This document shows positions 47,345-56,286 of a stretch of 64,000 nucleotides of DNA, piece after piece. The stretch spans positions 1,446,437-1,510,436 of the forward strand of contig NZ_ML660019.1 in the NCBI RefSeq assembly GCF_007004645.1, read 5' to 3'. Under the pieces are notes generated by a model. The model worked only from the letters and a program-made list of their open reading frames with translations. It ran no database searches and was not told where the DNA came from. Made by a program: the position numbers and the translations under genes. Numbering within the stretch: the stretch's first letter is position 1; each line of letters starts with the position of its first letter. This DNA is from Aliiroseovarius halocynthiae (GTDB lineage Bacteria > Pseudomonadota > Alphaproteobacteria > Rhodobacterales > Rhodobacteraceae).

Positions 47345-48346
47345 TCAGCGCATTTCTTTACGCGCGTTATAGACGTTCCACACTAGGATGGGCGTCACCA
47401 ACAACATGATGACCATCGCCGCCGCCGAGGCCATACCCCAGTCCAAGCCGCGCAGCATCTTGTCATACATGTAATTGGCCAGCACCTGCGTCTCCCACTG
47501 GCCATTGGTCATGGCGAACACGATATCGAAGACTTTCAGCGTGGCGATGGTAATCGTGGTCCAGACCACGACGATCGTTCCCATGATCTGCGGCACTTTG
47601 ATCTTGAAGAAGATCTTGAAAGGCCCTGCCCCATCGACAATCGCGGCTTCGACCGTTTCTTCGGGAATTCCACGCAAAGCGGCGGACAGGATCACCATGG
47701 CAAACCCGGTCTGAATCCAGACCAATACGATCATCAGGAAGAAGTTGTTCCAGAACGGCACGGTCAGCCATGTCTGTGGCTCGACGCCGCCAAACCAGAT
47801 GTAGACCGCGTTCAGAATGCCAATCTGCTCAGCCCCCTCAGGTCGTGCGTCATAGATCAGTTTCCAGATCACGGATGCCCCGACGAACGAGATCGCCATC
47901 GGCATAAAGATCAGCGACTTCGCGATGCCGCCCCAACTAATGCGGTCTGTCAACTGTGCGACCAAAAGACCAAACCCGGTCGATGCGGCAGGCACCACTA
48001 ACAACCACAGGAAATTGTTGCGCATTGCCTCCCAGAACTTGGGGTCTTCGCTCATGCTGACATAGTTCTGAAGGCCGATGAACGAGCCGTCGCCACGCGT
48101 GTCGGTCAAGGACAGCCGCAGGGTCTCGATCACCGGATAGGCCAGATAAAGGCTGAGGGCGAACAGGGCGGGAAACAGAAACAGCCACGGACGCACCATA
48201 TTGGCGCGGTTAATATTGCGACCCGCATTCGGGCCCTTCGCCGGGAAGATCACCTTATCCAGCAGCTGGTTCGAAAAATAGAAATAGGACAGGCAGGCAC
48301 CGACACCTACGGCAATCGTGACTATTCCAAGGATGGCTGGATGCAT
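47345..48346 (-). CDS. aglF: Alpha-glucoside ABC importer, permease AglF
   Basis: 333 aa. MalF-type permease: two N-terminal helices, then a six-helix core with the EAA loop EETVEAAIVDGAGPFKIFF. It forms the channel with AglG. It starts 86 bases after aglE, with two hairpins between, and is ten bases before aglG. Confidence 0.93.
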   Translation of the reverse strand: MHPAILGIVTIAVGVGACLSYFYFSNQLLDKVIFPAKGPNAGRNINRANMVRPWLFLFPALFALSLYLAYPVIETLRLSLTDTRGDGSFIGLQNYVSMSEDPKFWEAMRNNFLWLLVVPAASTGFGLLVAQLTDRISWGGIAKSLIFMPMAISFVGASVIWKLIYDARPEGAEQIGILNAVYIWFGGVEPQTWLTVPFWNNFFLMIVLVWIQTGFAMVILSAALRGIPEETVEAAIVDGAGPFKIFFKIKVPQIMGTIVVVWTTITIATLKVFDIVFAMTNGQWETQVLANYMYDKMLRGLDWGMASAAAMVIMLLVTPILVWNVYNARKEMR

Positions 48347-48366
48347 GGTGGTCCCTCCTGCAATGG

Positions 48367-48414
48367 TCTGATCCCCTCCGGATCAGAGCCCCCCGCACCA
48401 ACGGCGCGAGGGGC
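48367..48414 (-). terminator. Two hairpins between aglE and aglF
   Basis: TCTGATCC-CCTCC-GGATCAGA (48367-48387) is a perfect 8-bp stem. Beside it GCCCCTCGC pairs with GCGGGGGGC (48388-48414, one T-G). Such elements after a binding-protein gene commonly protect its mRNA or partly terminate, giving more binding protein than permease (inference). Confidence 0.6.
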
Positions 48415-48432
48415 ATTCTTAACACCTAGAAA

Positions 48433-49791
48433 TTACTTCAGTGCGTCCCAGGACGTTTGGATGTCCGAGGCGACCGCAGTGGCGTCTTTGCCACCGGTAT
48501 AGTCAACCATACCTGTCCAGAACGTTCCTGCACCAACTCCGCCCGGCATCAGGTCCGATCCATCAAAGCGGAAGGTCGTCGCGCCCAGTAGAATTTCACC
48601 CAGACCACGCAGAGTGTCGTCTTTATAGGCTTCAAGCTTAACGTCCTTATGTGGTGTCAGGAAACCGGTCTGCGCCATCATAACTTCGTGCGAAATGGGC
48701 AGCTTCAGGAACTCCATAAAGGCTGATGTCGCATCCGATGGGTTGGTAACTGCCATCAGTGTGCCACCGCCGAGAACCGGGTTGCCTAGATCTTTGTCAG
48801 CGTAAGCCGGCAAATAGAAGAAATCAGCATCAACGCCGAACTCGGTACCTTCAGGGAAGAAGGCCGGAACGAACGAGGCCTGGCGGTGCATATAGCACTG
48901 CGGAGGCGACGTGAACATGCCTTTCGGGCTGTCGCGGAAGTCGGTCGAGGCCACGGCCCCTGCTCCGCCCGACACTTTGGCGTCATCACGCGCAAACCAG
49001 CCGAATTCCTCGATTGCGTTGATCACGCGCGGATCGTCGAACGGGATCTCGTTGGAAACCCACTGGTCATAGACATCGGGCGATACAGTGCGCAGCATCA
49101 TATCTTCGACCCAGTCGGTCGCTGGCCAACCGGTTGCTGCACCGGAACCCAGACCAATACACCAAGGCGTTTCACCATCTGCAACGATCTGCTCGGTCAG
49201 CGCTTTCAGCTCTTCCATCGTGGTCGGAACTTCATAGCCCGCATCCTCGAAGTTTTCGGGGCTGTACCAGACCAGCGACTTAACGTTCACGTTATAGAAA
49301 AAGCCATACATCTGATCGTTACCGTCAGCGTCGGCATAGGTGCCTAGATCAACCCACGACTGGCCAGCAGCATAGTTGTCAGCAACCCATTGCGCCATAT
49401 CACTGCCCAAAGGCGACAACTGGCCTTTCGAAGCCATCACAGCCGCTAGACCCGGCTGCGGGAACACAGCAACGTTAGGAGCGGAACCGGCCTCGGCATC
49501 GATTACAATCTGCTGCTCGAAACTATCCGAACCTGTATAGATCGCGTCAGCGCCGGTCGCCTCTTCAAAGTAGGCCAGCATGTTGCTGAAATATCCGTCC
49601 TCGGGATTCAGCCATGGACCAAAAATTGTAACAGTCTGCCCGGATAGATCCGGCGCATTGTCGGCCCATGCTTTATAGCTATCCCAGCTGAAGTCACCCT
49701 CACCGGGCTTGAATGTTAGATGGCCATCAGCCATTGCCGCGCCTGCGGTTAGCGCAAGAGCAGCCGCGCTTGCATAAAAAATTGTCTTCAT
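48433..49791 (-). CDS. aglE: Alpha-glucoside-binding periplasmic protein
   Basis: 452 aa from ATG 49791 (GGAGG seven bases before); the frame extends 49 codons upstream without a signal. Signal peptide MKTIFYASAAALALTAGAAMA. It fits the large solute-binding protein family 1 group of AglE: VTIFGPWLNPEDGYF, ADAIYTGSDSFEQQIV, FFYNVNVKSLVWY. It captures alpha-glucosides in the periplasm. First gene of the operon; the LacI-type site at 49911-49922 lies 120 bases upstream. Confidence 0.94.
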   Translation of the reverse strand: MKTIFYASAAALALTAGAAMADGHLTFKPGEGDFSWDSYKAWADNAPDLSGQTVTIFGPWLNPEDGYFSNMLAYFEEATGADAIYTGSDSFEQQIVIDAEAGSAPNVAVFPQPGLAAVMASKGQLSPLGSDMAQWVADNYAAGQSWVDLGTYADADGNDQMYGFFYNVNVKSLVWYSPENFEDAGYEVPTTMEELKALTEQIVADGETPWCIGLGSGAATGWPATDWVEDMMLRTVSPDVYDQWVSNEIPFDDPRVINAIEEFGWFARDDAKVSGGAGAVASTDFRDSPKGMFTSPPQCYMHRQASFVPAFFPEGTEFGVDADFFYLPAYADKDLGNPVLGGGTLMAVTNPSDATSAFMEFLKLPISHEVMMAQTGFLTPHKDVKLEAYKDDTLRGLGEILLGATTFRFDGSDLMPGGVGAGTFWTGMVDYTGGKDATAVASDIQTSWDALK

Positions 49792-49910
49792 TTTTTCCTC
49801 CCAATGGCCCGGAATGGACCTCCCAGGCTTGATCTCAGGTCCATCGCATCGTCGCACATGCACCAAAACTTTCACCACAGATCCAAATTCCCATCGTGAG
49901 AATCGAAATC

Positions 49911-49922
49911 CAAAGCGCTTTG
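49911..49922. promoter_or_regulatory. LacI-type operator, aglE side
   Basis: CAAAGCGCTTTG is a perfect 12-base palindrome with the central CG typical of LacI-family operators. It lies 120 bases before aglE, in the region shared with the lacI gene. Confidence 0.65.
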
Positions 49923-50065
49923 AGTGTCTCACCGTCACCCAAATTCAGGCGAGTGTCAACATTTCTGTTAGCGCAACCATATTTCTTGATCTGCGCCTTA
50001 TTTCCTGCGATAAGAGCCAAACGACCGGCGCTCATGCGCGATGTTAAAAAATACGATCAGGCACT

Positions 50066-50077
50066 CAAATCGCTTTG
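50066..50077. promoter_or_regulatory. LacI-type operator, lacI side
   Basis: CAAATCGCTTTG differs by one base from the palindrome at 49911-49922. It lies 11-22 bases before the lacI start, where binding would block its own expression. Confidence 0.6.
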
Positions 50078-50087
50078 AAAGGCATCG

Positions 50088-51113
50088 ATGACACTTAAGG
50101 AACTCTCGGATCTTCTCGGCCTTTCACCGACAACCGTCAGTCGCGCACTGAACGGGTATCCCGAGGTATCCGAGGCCACGCGAATAAAGGTTGCCGCCGC
50201 CGCTGACGCCCATGGCTACGCCCCGAATACACGGGCCCGCGCCTTAGCGACGGGACGCGCGATGGCAATTGGCCATGTCATTCCGATCAGTGCAAAGCAT
50301 GAAATGGTGAACCCCATTTTTGCAGATTTCACCGCAGGAGCTGGCGAAGTTTATTCGCGCAACGGGTATGATATGCTGATGTCCGTGGTGTCCGATCAAA
50401 ATGAAAAACAAGCCTATCGCAGCTTTGCCACCAAGCGGAATGTGGATGGTCTGATCATCCACGCACCCAGCCTTAATGATGAACGCATTCCGTTCCTGAA
50501 TGATCTTGGCCTTCCCTATGTGGTGCATGGGCGAAGCTCGCGCGCGACCGCGCCATACGCTTGGGTCGACGTAAATAACACCCGCGCCTTCCGCCGCGCG
50601 ACGGAACTTTTGCTGGATTTGGGACACACGCGGATCGCATTACTGAACGGTCTTGAACATATGGACTTCGCTGCCCGCCGTCGCGCGGGATACGAAGCTG
50701 CATTGACTGCACGAGGGATTACACCGGATCCCGCGCTGATGTTTTCGGCCGAAATGACCGAGGCCCAAGGCCATGACCTGACCCGCCCCCTTCTGGCCAC
50801 CTCAGACCGGCCCACCGCAATTCTTGTCAGTTCAATGATCATGGCGATCGGTGTTCGGCGCGGAATCGAGGAACTGGGCCTGACCATGGGGCGCGATGTG
50901 TCGCTGATCACCTATGACGATGATCTTAGCTATTTCCGCAACGGCTCGGACATACCCGTCTATACCGCAACGCGATCGTCAGTCCGGCAGGCCGGGCAGC
51001 ATGCGGCCCAATTGCTGATTGACATCATCAACGGAAACGACAGCCCATCCGAGCTGCTACTGGAGGCCGAACTAACGCTTGGCACCTCCACCGGCCCCAA
51101 TCGCAAATCCTGA
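50088..51113 (+). CDS. aglR: LacI-family regulator of the alpha-glucoside locus
   Basis: 341 aa. The N-terminal HTH (TLKELSDLLGLSPTTVSRALNGYPEVSE) with hinge PNTRARALATGR is followed by a sugar-binding domain. It is divergent from aglE and precedes the beta-glucosidase and glucokinase genes, so it likely represses both operons through the two palindromes until a sugar binds. The symbol follows position; specificity is inferred. Confidence 0.88.
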   Translation: MTLKELSDLLGLSPTTVSRALNGYPEVSEATRIKVAAAADAHGYAPNTRARALATGRAMAIGHVIPISAKHEMVNPIFADFTAGAGEVYSRNGYDMLMSVVSDQNEKQAYRSFATKRNVDGLIIHAPSLNDERIPFLNDLGLPYVVHGRSSRATAPYAWVDVNNTRAFRRATELLLDLGHTRIALLNGLEHMDFAARRRAGYEAALTARGITPDPALMFSAEMTEAQGHDLTRPLLATSDRPTAILVSSMIMAIGVRRGIEELGLTMGRDVSLITYDDDLSYFRNGSDIPVYTATRSSVRQAGQHAAQLLIDIINGNDSPSELLLEAELTLGTSTGPNRKS

Positions 51114-51141
51114 AAAACCCTTATATGAAGGAACACAGTAG

Positions 51142-52470
51142 ATGTTGCCACATCGCTCTGAATTTCCGACCGACTTCCTCTTCGGCGCAGCAACCTCAGC
51201 GTATCAAATTGAGGGTCACGCCCAAGGCGGTGCAGGACGCACCCATTGGGATGATTTTGCGGCCACACCCGGCAATGTTGCCGGGGCTGAAGACGGTGCA
51301 ATTGCCTGTGATCACCTGAACCGGATGGACGAAGATCTGGACCTGCTGAAGGATGCAGGCTTTGATGCTTATCGCTTTTCGACCAGCTGGGCACGCGTGT
51401 TGCCCGAGGGGCGTGGCACCCCAAATGCTGAGGGGCTGGATTTCTATGACCGTCTGGTCGATGGGCTGCTTGAACGCGGCATCAAACCCGCAGCCACACT
51501 TTATCACTGGGAACTGCCCTCGGCCCTGTCCGATCTGGGTGGCTGGCGCAATCGCGATATTGGCGACTGGTTTGCGGATTATACCGAGGTCATCATGTCC
51601 CGGATCGGCGATCGTATCTGGTCGGCGGCCCCGATCAACGAACCGTGGTGTGTCTCGTGGTTGTCGCATTTCGAAGGCATCCACGCGCCGGGCCTGCGCG
51701 ACATCCGTGCCACCGCCCGCGCCATGCATCACGTATTGCTGTGCCACGGGCGCGCGACCGAGGTCATGCGCGGGTTGGGGATGAGCAACCTCGGCGCCGT
51801 TTGCAATATGGAATACGCGGGCCCCGCCGCTGATACCGACGCTGCACGCAAGGCCGCGCGTGTTCAGGACGCGATCTATAACCGTTTCTTCATATCGGGC
51901 ATCATGAAGGGCAGCTACCCGGACGAGGTCGTGGAGGGTCTTGGAGACTATCTGCCCGACGGATGGCAGGACGATTTCAAAACGATCTCGCAGCCGATCG
52001 ACTGGATCGGGCTGAATTACTATACGCGCAGGCTTCATGACGCGGCCCCTGAAAGTGCGCCATGGCCAGCAACGGTTGGTGTCGATGGTCCCCTGCCCAA
52101 AACCGCGATGGGTTGGGAGATCTATCCCGAAGGGCTGAGCCATTTCCTGACCATGATGCAGCAAGAATATACCGGCGACCTGCCAATTTACGTGACCGAG
52201 AACGGTCTGGCGGGCAATGACGAACTGACCGGCGACCCGCTGTCAGACCCCGACCGCATCGCCTATCTTGCCGCACATTTGAAGCAGGTAAAGCAGGCAG
52301 CGGCCGATGGGATACCCGTTAAAGGATATTTCGCATGGTCCCTGATGGACAATTACGAGTGGGCCGAAGGATATGCACCGCGATTTGGTCTGATACATGT
52401 GGACTGGGCGTCGTTAAACCGTTATCCGAAGGCATCGTTTAGCGCTATCAGAGAGGCTTTGAAAAGCTAA
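51142..52470 (+). CDS. Beta-glucosidase, GH1
   Basis: 442 aa, full GH1 length. Catalytic acid/base E167 in INEPW and nucleophile E353 in TENG. Opening FPTDFLFGAATSAYQIEG and LNYYTRRLHD are typical. It splits beta-glucosides, so the cluster deals with both anomers. It overlaps the glucokinase ATG by one base (TAATG). Confidence 0.94.
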   Translation: MLPHRSEFPTDFLFGAATSAYQIEGHAQGGAGRTHWDDFAATPGNVAGAEDGAIACDHLNRMDEDLDLLKDAGFDAYRFSTSWARVLPEGRGTPNAEGLDFYDRLVDGLLERGIKPAATLYHWELPSALSDLGGWRNRDIGDWFADYTEVIMSRIGDRIWSAAPINEPWCVSWLSHFEGIHAPGLRDIRATARAMHHVLLCHGRATEVMRGLGMSNLGAVCNMEYAGPAADTDAARKAARVQDAIYNRFFISGIMKGSYPDEVVEGLGDYLPDGWQDDFKTISQPIDWIGLNYYTRRLHDAAPESAPWPATVGVDGPLPKTAMGWEIYPEGLSHFLTMMQQEYTGDLPIYVTENGLAGNDELTGDPLSDPDRIAYLAAHLKQVKQAAADGIPVKGYFAWSLMDNYEWAEGYAPRFGLIHVDWASLNRYPKASFSAIREALKS

Positions 52471-53432
52471 TGCCCCACCACTCAATCGTCGCGGATGTCG
52501 GCGGCACCAACACCCGTGTTGCCATTTCGCAAGACGGGTCGGTTCTGCCCGATAGCATTCGCAAGTTTGCCAATGCAGATCACGACAGCCTGACTGCAAT
52601 CCTTAGAATGTACTGCGCAGACAATGATACGGTTGAGTTTGAACAGGTTGCCGTTGCGATTGCGGGCCCAGTGCGCGACGGGCAAGGCAGTTTGACCAAT
52701 CTGGATTGGACAATTGACTGCGCCGCGCTGAGCGATGCGACCGGGGCAAGTGATGCGCATGTTCTGAACGATTTGCAGGCACAGGCCCATGCTGTAGGGC
52801 GGTTGGATGCGAAATTCGTGGAAGAAATTCGTCCGGGCAGCGTCGCCAGCCCCGAAGCCGCCCATCTGGTTGTGGGTATCGGGACCGGCTTTAATTCGGC
52901 CGTGGCCTATCATGCGCCGGGTGGACGATTGGTGCCGCCGGCCGAAAGTGGCCACGCCACCCTTCCCGTCTGCTCTGAAGATCAGTTCGCCTTTGCCCAA
53001 TACGCCCAAGAACGATTTGGCCACGCCGCGATCGAAGACGCTTTGTCTGGTCGTGGGCTGGGCCACTGCCACGACTGGTTGCGCCATGTTGCAGGGCAGC
53101 CGACCGGCACCAAATCAGCCCAAATTTTCGCCGAGGCCGAGGCCGGAGACGCCATGGCAAAACAAGCCATTGACTTGTTCAGCCGTTTTCTTGGTACGGT
53201 TCTGGGCGATCTCACCCTGACCTCCCTTCCGTTTGGAGGTGTCTATCTGGTGGGTGGCATGTCGCGCGCCATTGCACCGTGGCTTGGTCAGACAGGCTTT
53301 GAAGCTGCCTGGCAGGACAAGGGGCGCTTCGGCCCCTTCCTTGATCAGTTCCCGATCCGACTGGTCACAGACGACTATGCCGCATTGACGGGGTGCGCCG
53401 GTTTCTTGGAAGAATTCCGCATCGCGCATTGA
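52470..53432 (+). CDS. glk: Glucokinase
   Basis: 320 aa. ATP-binding motif VADVGGTNTRVAIS (7-20) and GIGTGFNSA fit the bacterial Glk family. It phosphorylates glucose released by AglA and the GH1 enzyme, supplying glucose-6-phosphate. Coupled to the beta-glucosidase gene. Confidence 0.92.
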   Translation: MPHHSIVADVGGTNTRVAISQDGSVLPDSIRKFANADHDSLTAILRMYCADNDTVEFEQVAVAIAGPVRDGQGSLTNLDWTIDCAALSDATGASDAHVLNDLQAQAHAVGRLDAKFVEEIRPGSVASPEAAHLVVGIGTGFNSAVAYHAPGGRLVPPAESGHATLPVCSEDQFAFAQYAQERFGHAAIEDALSGRGLGHCHDWLRHVAGQPTGTKSAQIFAEAEAGDAMAKQAIDLFSRFLGTVLGDLTLTSLPFGGVYLVGGMSRAIAPWLGQTGFEAAWQDKGRFGPFLDQFPIRLVTDDYAALTGCAGFLEEFRIAH

Positions 53433-53476
53433 TCCGATCCGGGTCAGATTAACGAACTGAAAAGTGGGAGCGGGCC

Positions 53477-54133
53477 ATGCTTGACTGGATCACCTATATC
53501 ATTGCGATCATTTTGTTTTTCCTGACCCACTCACTGCCCGTGCGTCCTGTCAGCAAAGCGAGGATCGTCGCACGAATAGGCGCGCCTGGCTTCACTATCG
53601 GCTATTCGGCCCTGTCCATCGCGGCCCTTGGATTCGTAATCTACGCAGCAAACAACGCTCCAATTACCCAGCTTTGGCCGTGGGCGCCGTGGCAAAACCA
53701 CGTGACGCTTCTGGCAATGGCGTTTGCTGTCGCCATCGCTGCTCTGGCCATTGGGCGACCCAACCCACTGTCATTTGGCGGGCGCCACAATGGCAGCTTT
53801 GATCCCAACGCACCCGGCATTGCCGGCTGGATCCGTCATCCTCTGCTGGCGGCGCTACTAATCTGGGCGCTGGGACATCTGGTCCCCAACGGCAATCTTT
53901 CCCATGTGATTTTATTCGGTATTTTCGGTGTCTTCGCGGCGTTTGGAATGCGGATCATCGACCGACGCCAGAAACGCATTTTGGGTGCTGAGACATGGGC
54001 GCATCTGTCCCGCACACGCCACCAAATTCGCTTCAACATTGGTGGCTTGATACGGCTTGCGATTGGGCTGGCTGTCTATTTGGCCCTCATCCACCTGCAC
54101 GGCCCCGTCATCGGAGCCTACCCATTGCCCTAG
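53477..54133 (+). CDS. NnrU-family membrane protein
   Basis: 218 aa with five to six predicted helices. Features: THSLPVRP near the start, GYSALSIAALG, PNPLSFGGR and WIRHPLLAALLIW. NnrU-type proteins were named from a nitrite/NO-reductase-linked gene in Rhodobacter; the biochemical role is unknown. It follows glk by 44 bases and may not belong to the same operon. Confidence 0.82.
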   Translation: MLDWITYIIAIILFFLTHSLPVRPVSKARIVARIGAPGFTIGYSALSIAALGFVIYAANNAPITQLWPWAPWQNHVTLLAMAFAVAIAALAIGRPNPLSFGGRHNGSFDPNAPGIAGWIRHPLLAALLIWALGHLVPNGNLSHVILFGIFGVFAAFGMRIIDRRQKRILGAETWAHLSRTRHQIRFNIGGLIRLAIGLAVYLALIHLHGPVIGAYPLP

Positions 54134-54260
54134 CCGATCCGATACCGTCGTGAACCGTTGGAGAATGCCGCCCCTCAGAGTGCCACTTGAAGGTGAACAT
54201 GCTTTAGCCGAGAGGCGTGCCCCGGTGTGATAGGGTAGATCTCCACATCCGAGGCAAAGA

Positions 54261-54286
54261 AACGGGCGCCTCCATAGCCGCCCGTT
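54261..54286 (-). terminator. Terminator after the XWV operon
   Basis: AACGGGCG and CGCCCGTT (54261-54268 and 54279-54286) form an 8-bp stem with a 10-base loop, followed on the minus strand by a T-rich TCTTTG. It is the likely end of the proX-proW-proV transcript. Confidence 0.7.
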
Positions 54287-54305
54287 CACATTTAAGCTTA
54301 TCGTA

Positions 54306-55328
54306 TTAGGCGTGCATCGCAGCAACTGCATCAGCCAGATGCACCTGCCCAGTAACTTTACCCGACGCATCCTTAACCGGCACGATATGTCCTTCGGCGC
54401 CAGCAATAGCCTCCAGAGCGTCCTCAAGAACCATGCTGTCGGCCAACGGATCACCCGCTGGAACCGCCCCATTCAGCGGCTTTTGCAGTGCACGCAGGCG
54501 CACCACCTTGGCGCGGTTGATCTCGCGCGTGAAGTCCGCAATGTAGTCATCCGCCGGGTGCAACACAATGTCCTGACCGTCGCCAGTCTGGATCAACGCA
54601 CCATCCCGCAGGATGGCGATATTGTCGCCAAGACGCAGCGCTTCGTCCAGATCGTGGGTGATGAAGACGATGGTCTTGTGCAGCTCTTCCTGAAGCTCCA
54701 GCAAGATCCCCTGCATATCCATACGGATCAGCGGATCGAGGGCCGAGAACGCCTCGTCCATCAAAAGGATATCAGCGTCAGTGGCCAGAGCACGGGCCAG
54801 ACCCACACGCTGCTGCATGCCGCCCGACAGCTGGCCGGGATAGTAATCCTCATACCCCGTCAGCCCCACACGATCCAGCCAATGGCGCGCGCGTTTGGAC
54901 GCCTCATCTTCTTTGATCCCTTGAATAAGCAACCCATAGACTGCGTTTTCAACGACCGTCCGATGCGGTAAAAGCGCGAATTTTTGGAACACCATCGACA
55001 TCTTGAAGCGACGCAGATCGCGCAGTCGTGTGTCGTCCATTGCCAGCACATCTTCCCCATCGACGATGACTTCGCCCGCGGTGGGGTCGATCAACCTGTT
55101 CAGATGCCGGATTAGGGTCGACTTACCCGAGCCAGACAGGCCCATGACCACCTGGATTTTGCGATCACGCATATCGAGTGAAATATCGTTCAGGCCCAGA
55201 ACATGTCCCGTCTGATCCAGCAGATCATCCTTCGACATGCCCTCACGCACTTTCTCCATCGCTTTTGCGGGATTGTTGCCGAAGATCTTATAAAGGTTGC
55301 GGATCGAGATTTTGATGTCATCAGTCAT
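54306..55328 (-). CDS. proV: Betaine-type ABC importer, ATP-binding protein
   Basis: 340 aa from ATG 55328. ProV/OpuAA-type: the N-terminal region KIFGNNPAKAMEKVREGMSK precedes Walker [34 protein letters not shown] and a shortened CBS-like C-terminus (DALEAIAGAEGHIVPVKD) follow. It overlaps the permease gene by eight bases. Substrate: betaine, proline or a related quaternary amine; cannot be fixed from the ATPase. Confidence 0.92.
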   Translation of the reverse strand: MTDDIKISIRNLYKIFGNNPAKAMEKVREGMSKDDLLDQTGHVLGLNDISLDMRDRKIQVVMGLSGSGKSTLIRHLNRLIDPTAGEVIVDGEDVLAMDDTRLRDLRRFKMSMVFQKFALLPHRTVVENAVYGLLIQGIKEDEASKRARHWLDRVGLTGYEDYYPGQLSGGMQQRVGLARALATDADILLMDEAFSALDPLIRMDMQGILLELQEELHKTIVFITHDLDEALRLGDNIAILRDGALIQTGDGQDIVLHPADDYIADFTREINRAKVVRLRALQKPLNGAVPAGDPLADSMVLEDALEAIAGAEGHIVPVKDASGKVTGQVHLADAVAAMHA

Positions 55329-56208
55329 GGCCGCTCTCCCGGTAAGCTTGCAGGCGTTTGCCGTAGGTCTGGCTGACGCGGTCAAAGATGATGGCCAGCG
55401 CGACAATGGCCAAGCCGTTCATCAAGCCAAGTGCCAAATACTGATTTGAAATTGCACGCAAAACTGGGACGCCCAGCCCCTGCACACCGATCATCGACGC
55501 GATCACAACCATGGACAGCGCCATCATGATTGTCTGATTCACGCCAGCAAAGATATTGGGCAGCGCAAGCGGGATTTGAACGCCGAAAAGCTTTTCTTTA
55601 TAGGACGCTCCGAAGGCCTCGGCGGCTTCCATAACCTGCTTGTCGACCAGTCGGATGCCCAGATTTGTCAGGCGCACGATCGGCGGAAGCGCATAGATGC
55701 ACACGGCCAGAAGCCCTGGCACTTTGCCGATGCCCAGAAGCATGACAACCGGGATCAGATAGACGAAGCTGGGGATGGTCTGCATCACGTCCAGAATGGG
55801 TGTAATGATGGATTGTGCACGATCATAGCGTGCCATCAAAACCCCCACCGGAATGCCCACCACGATACATAAAAGCGTCGCGACCGATATGATTGCAAGC
55901 GTCGACATCGTGTCTTCCCACATGCCAAAAATGCCAATCACAACAAAGCAGATCGCGGTGCCCAGTGTGATTTTCCAAGATCTCGATCCAGCCCAAGCCA
56001 ATGCGCAAAGAATGATGATGATCAAAGGCCAAGGCGTCGCCAACAGCACATCTTCGAACCAAACCAAGAAACGCAAGAGCGGGTTAAAGAAGGCTTCGAT
56101 TGTTTCGCCCCACGTGCGTGTGAACTCGCGAAATGCGCCATCAACGGCACGACGAATGGCACTTAGATCGGATCGACCCAAGGACGGAAATTCGGTCAGA
56201 AACTCCAT
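55321..56208 (-). CDS. proW: Betaine-type ABC importer, permease
   Basis: 295 aa from ATG 56208 (AAAGGGCAG before it). OpuAB/ProW-type inner-membrane permease with an N-terminal helix and a five-helix core; the ABC contact loop is EAAEAFGASYKEKLFGVQIP. It forms the channel with the binding protein and ATPase encoded on either side. Confidence 0.92.
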   Translation of the reverse strand: MEFLTEFPSLGRSDLSAIRRAVDGAFREFTRTWGETIEAFFNPLLRFLVWFEDVLLATPWPLIIIILCALAWAGSRSWKITLGTAICFVVIGIFGMWEDTMSTLAIISVATLLCIVVGIPVGVLMARYDRAQSIITPILDVMQTIPSFVYLIPVVMLLGIGKVPGLLAVCIYALPPIVRLTNLGIRLVDKQVMEAAEAFGASYKEKLFGVQIPLALPNIFAGVNQTIMMALSMVVIASMIGVQGLGVPVLRAISNQYLALGLMNGLAIVALAIIFDRVSQTYGKRLQAYRESGHD

Positions 56209-56286
56209 GTTCTGCCCTTTCAAATTACATTCTGAAACGGATGAAAGTGTTGCGGGCAGAAAGACTTCTGCCCGCGAAAGCGCAGT

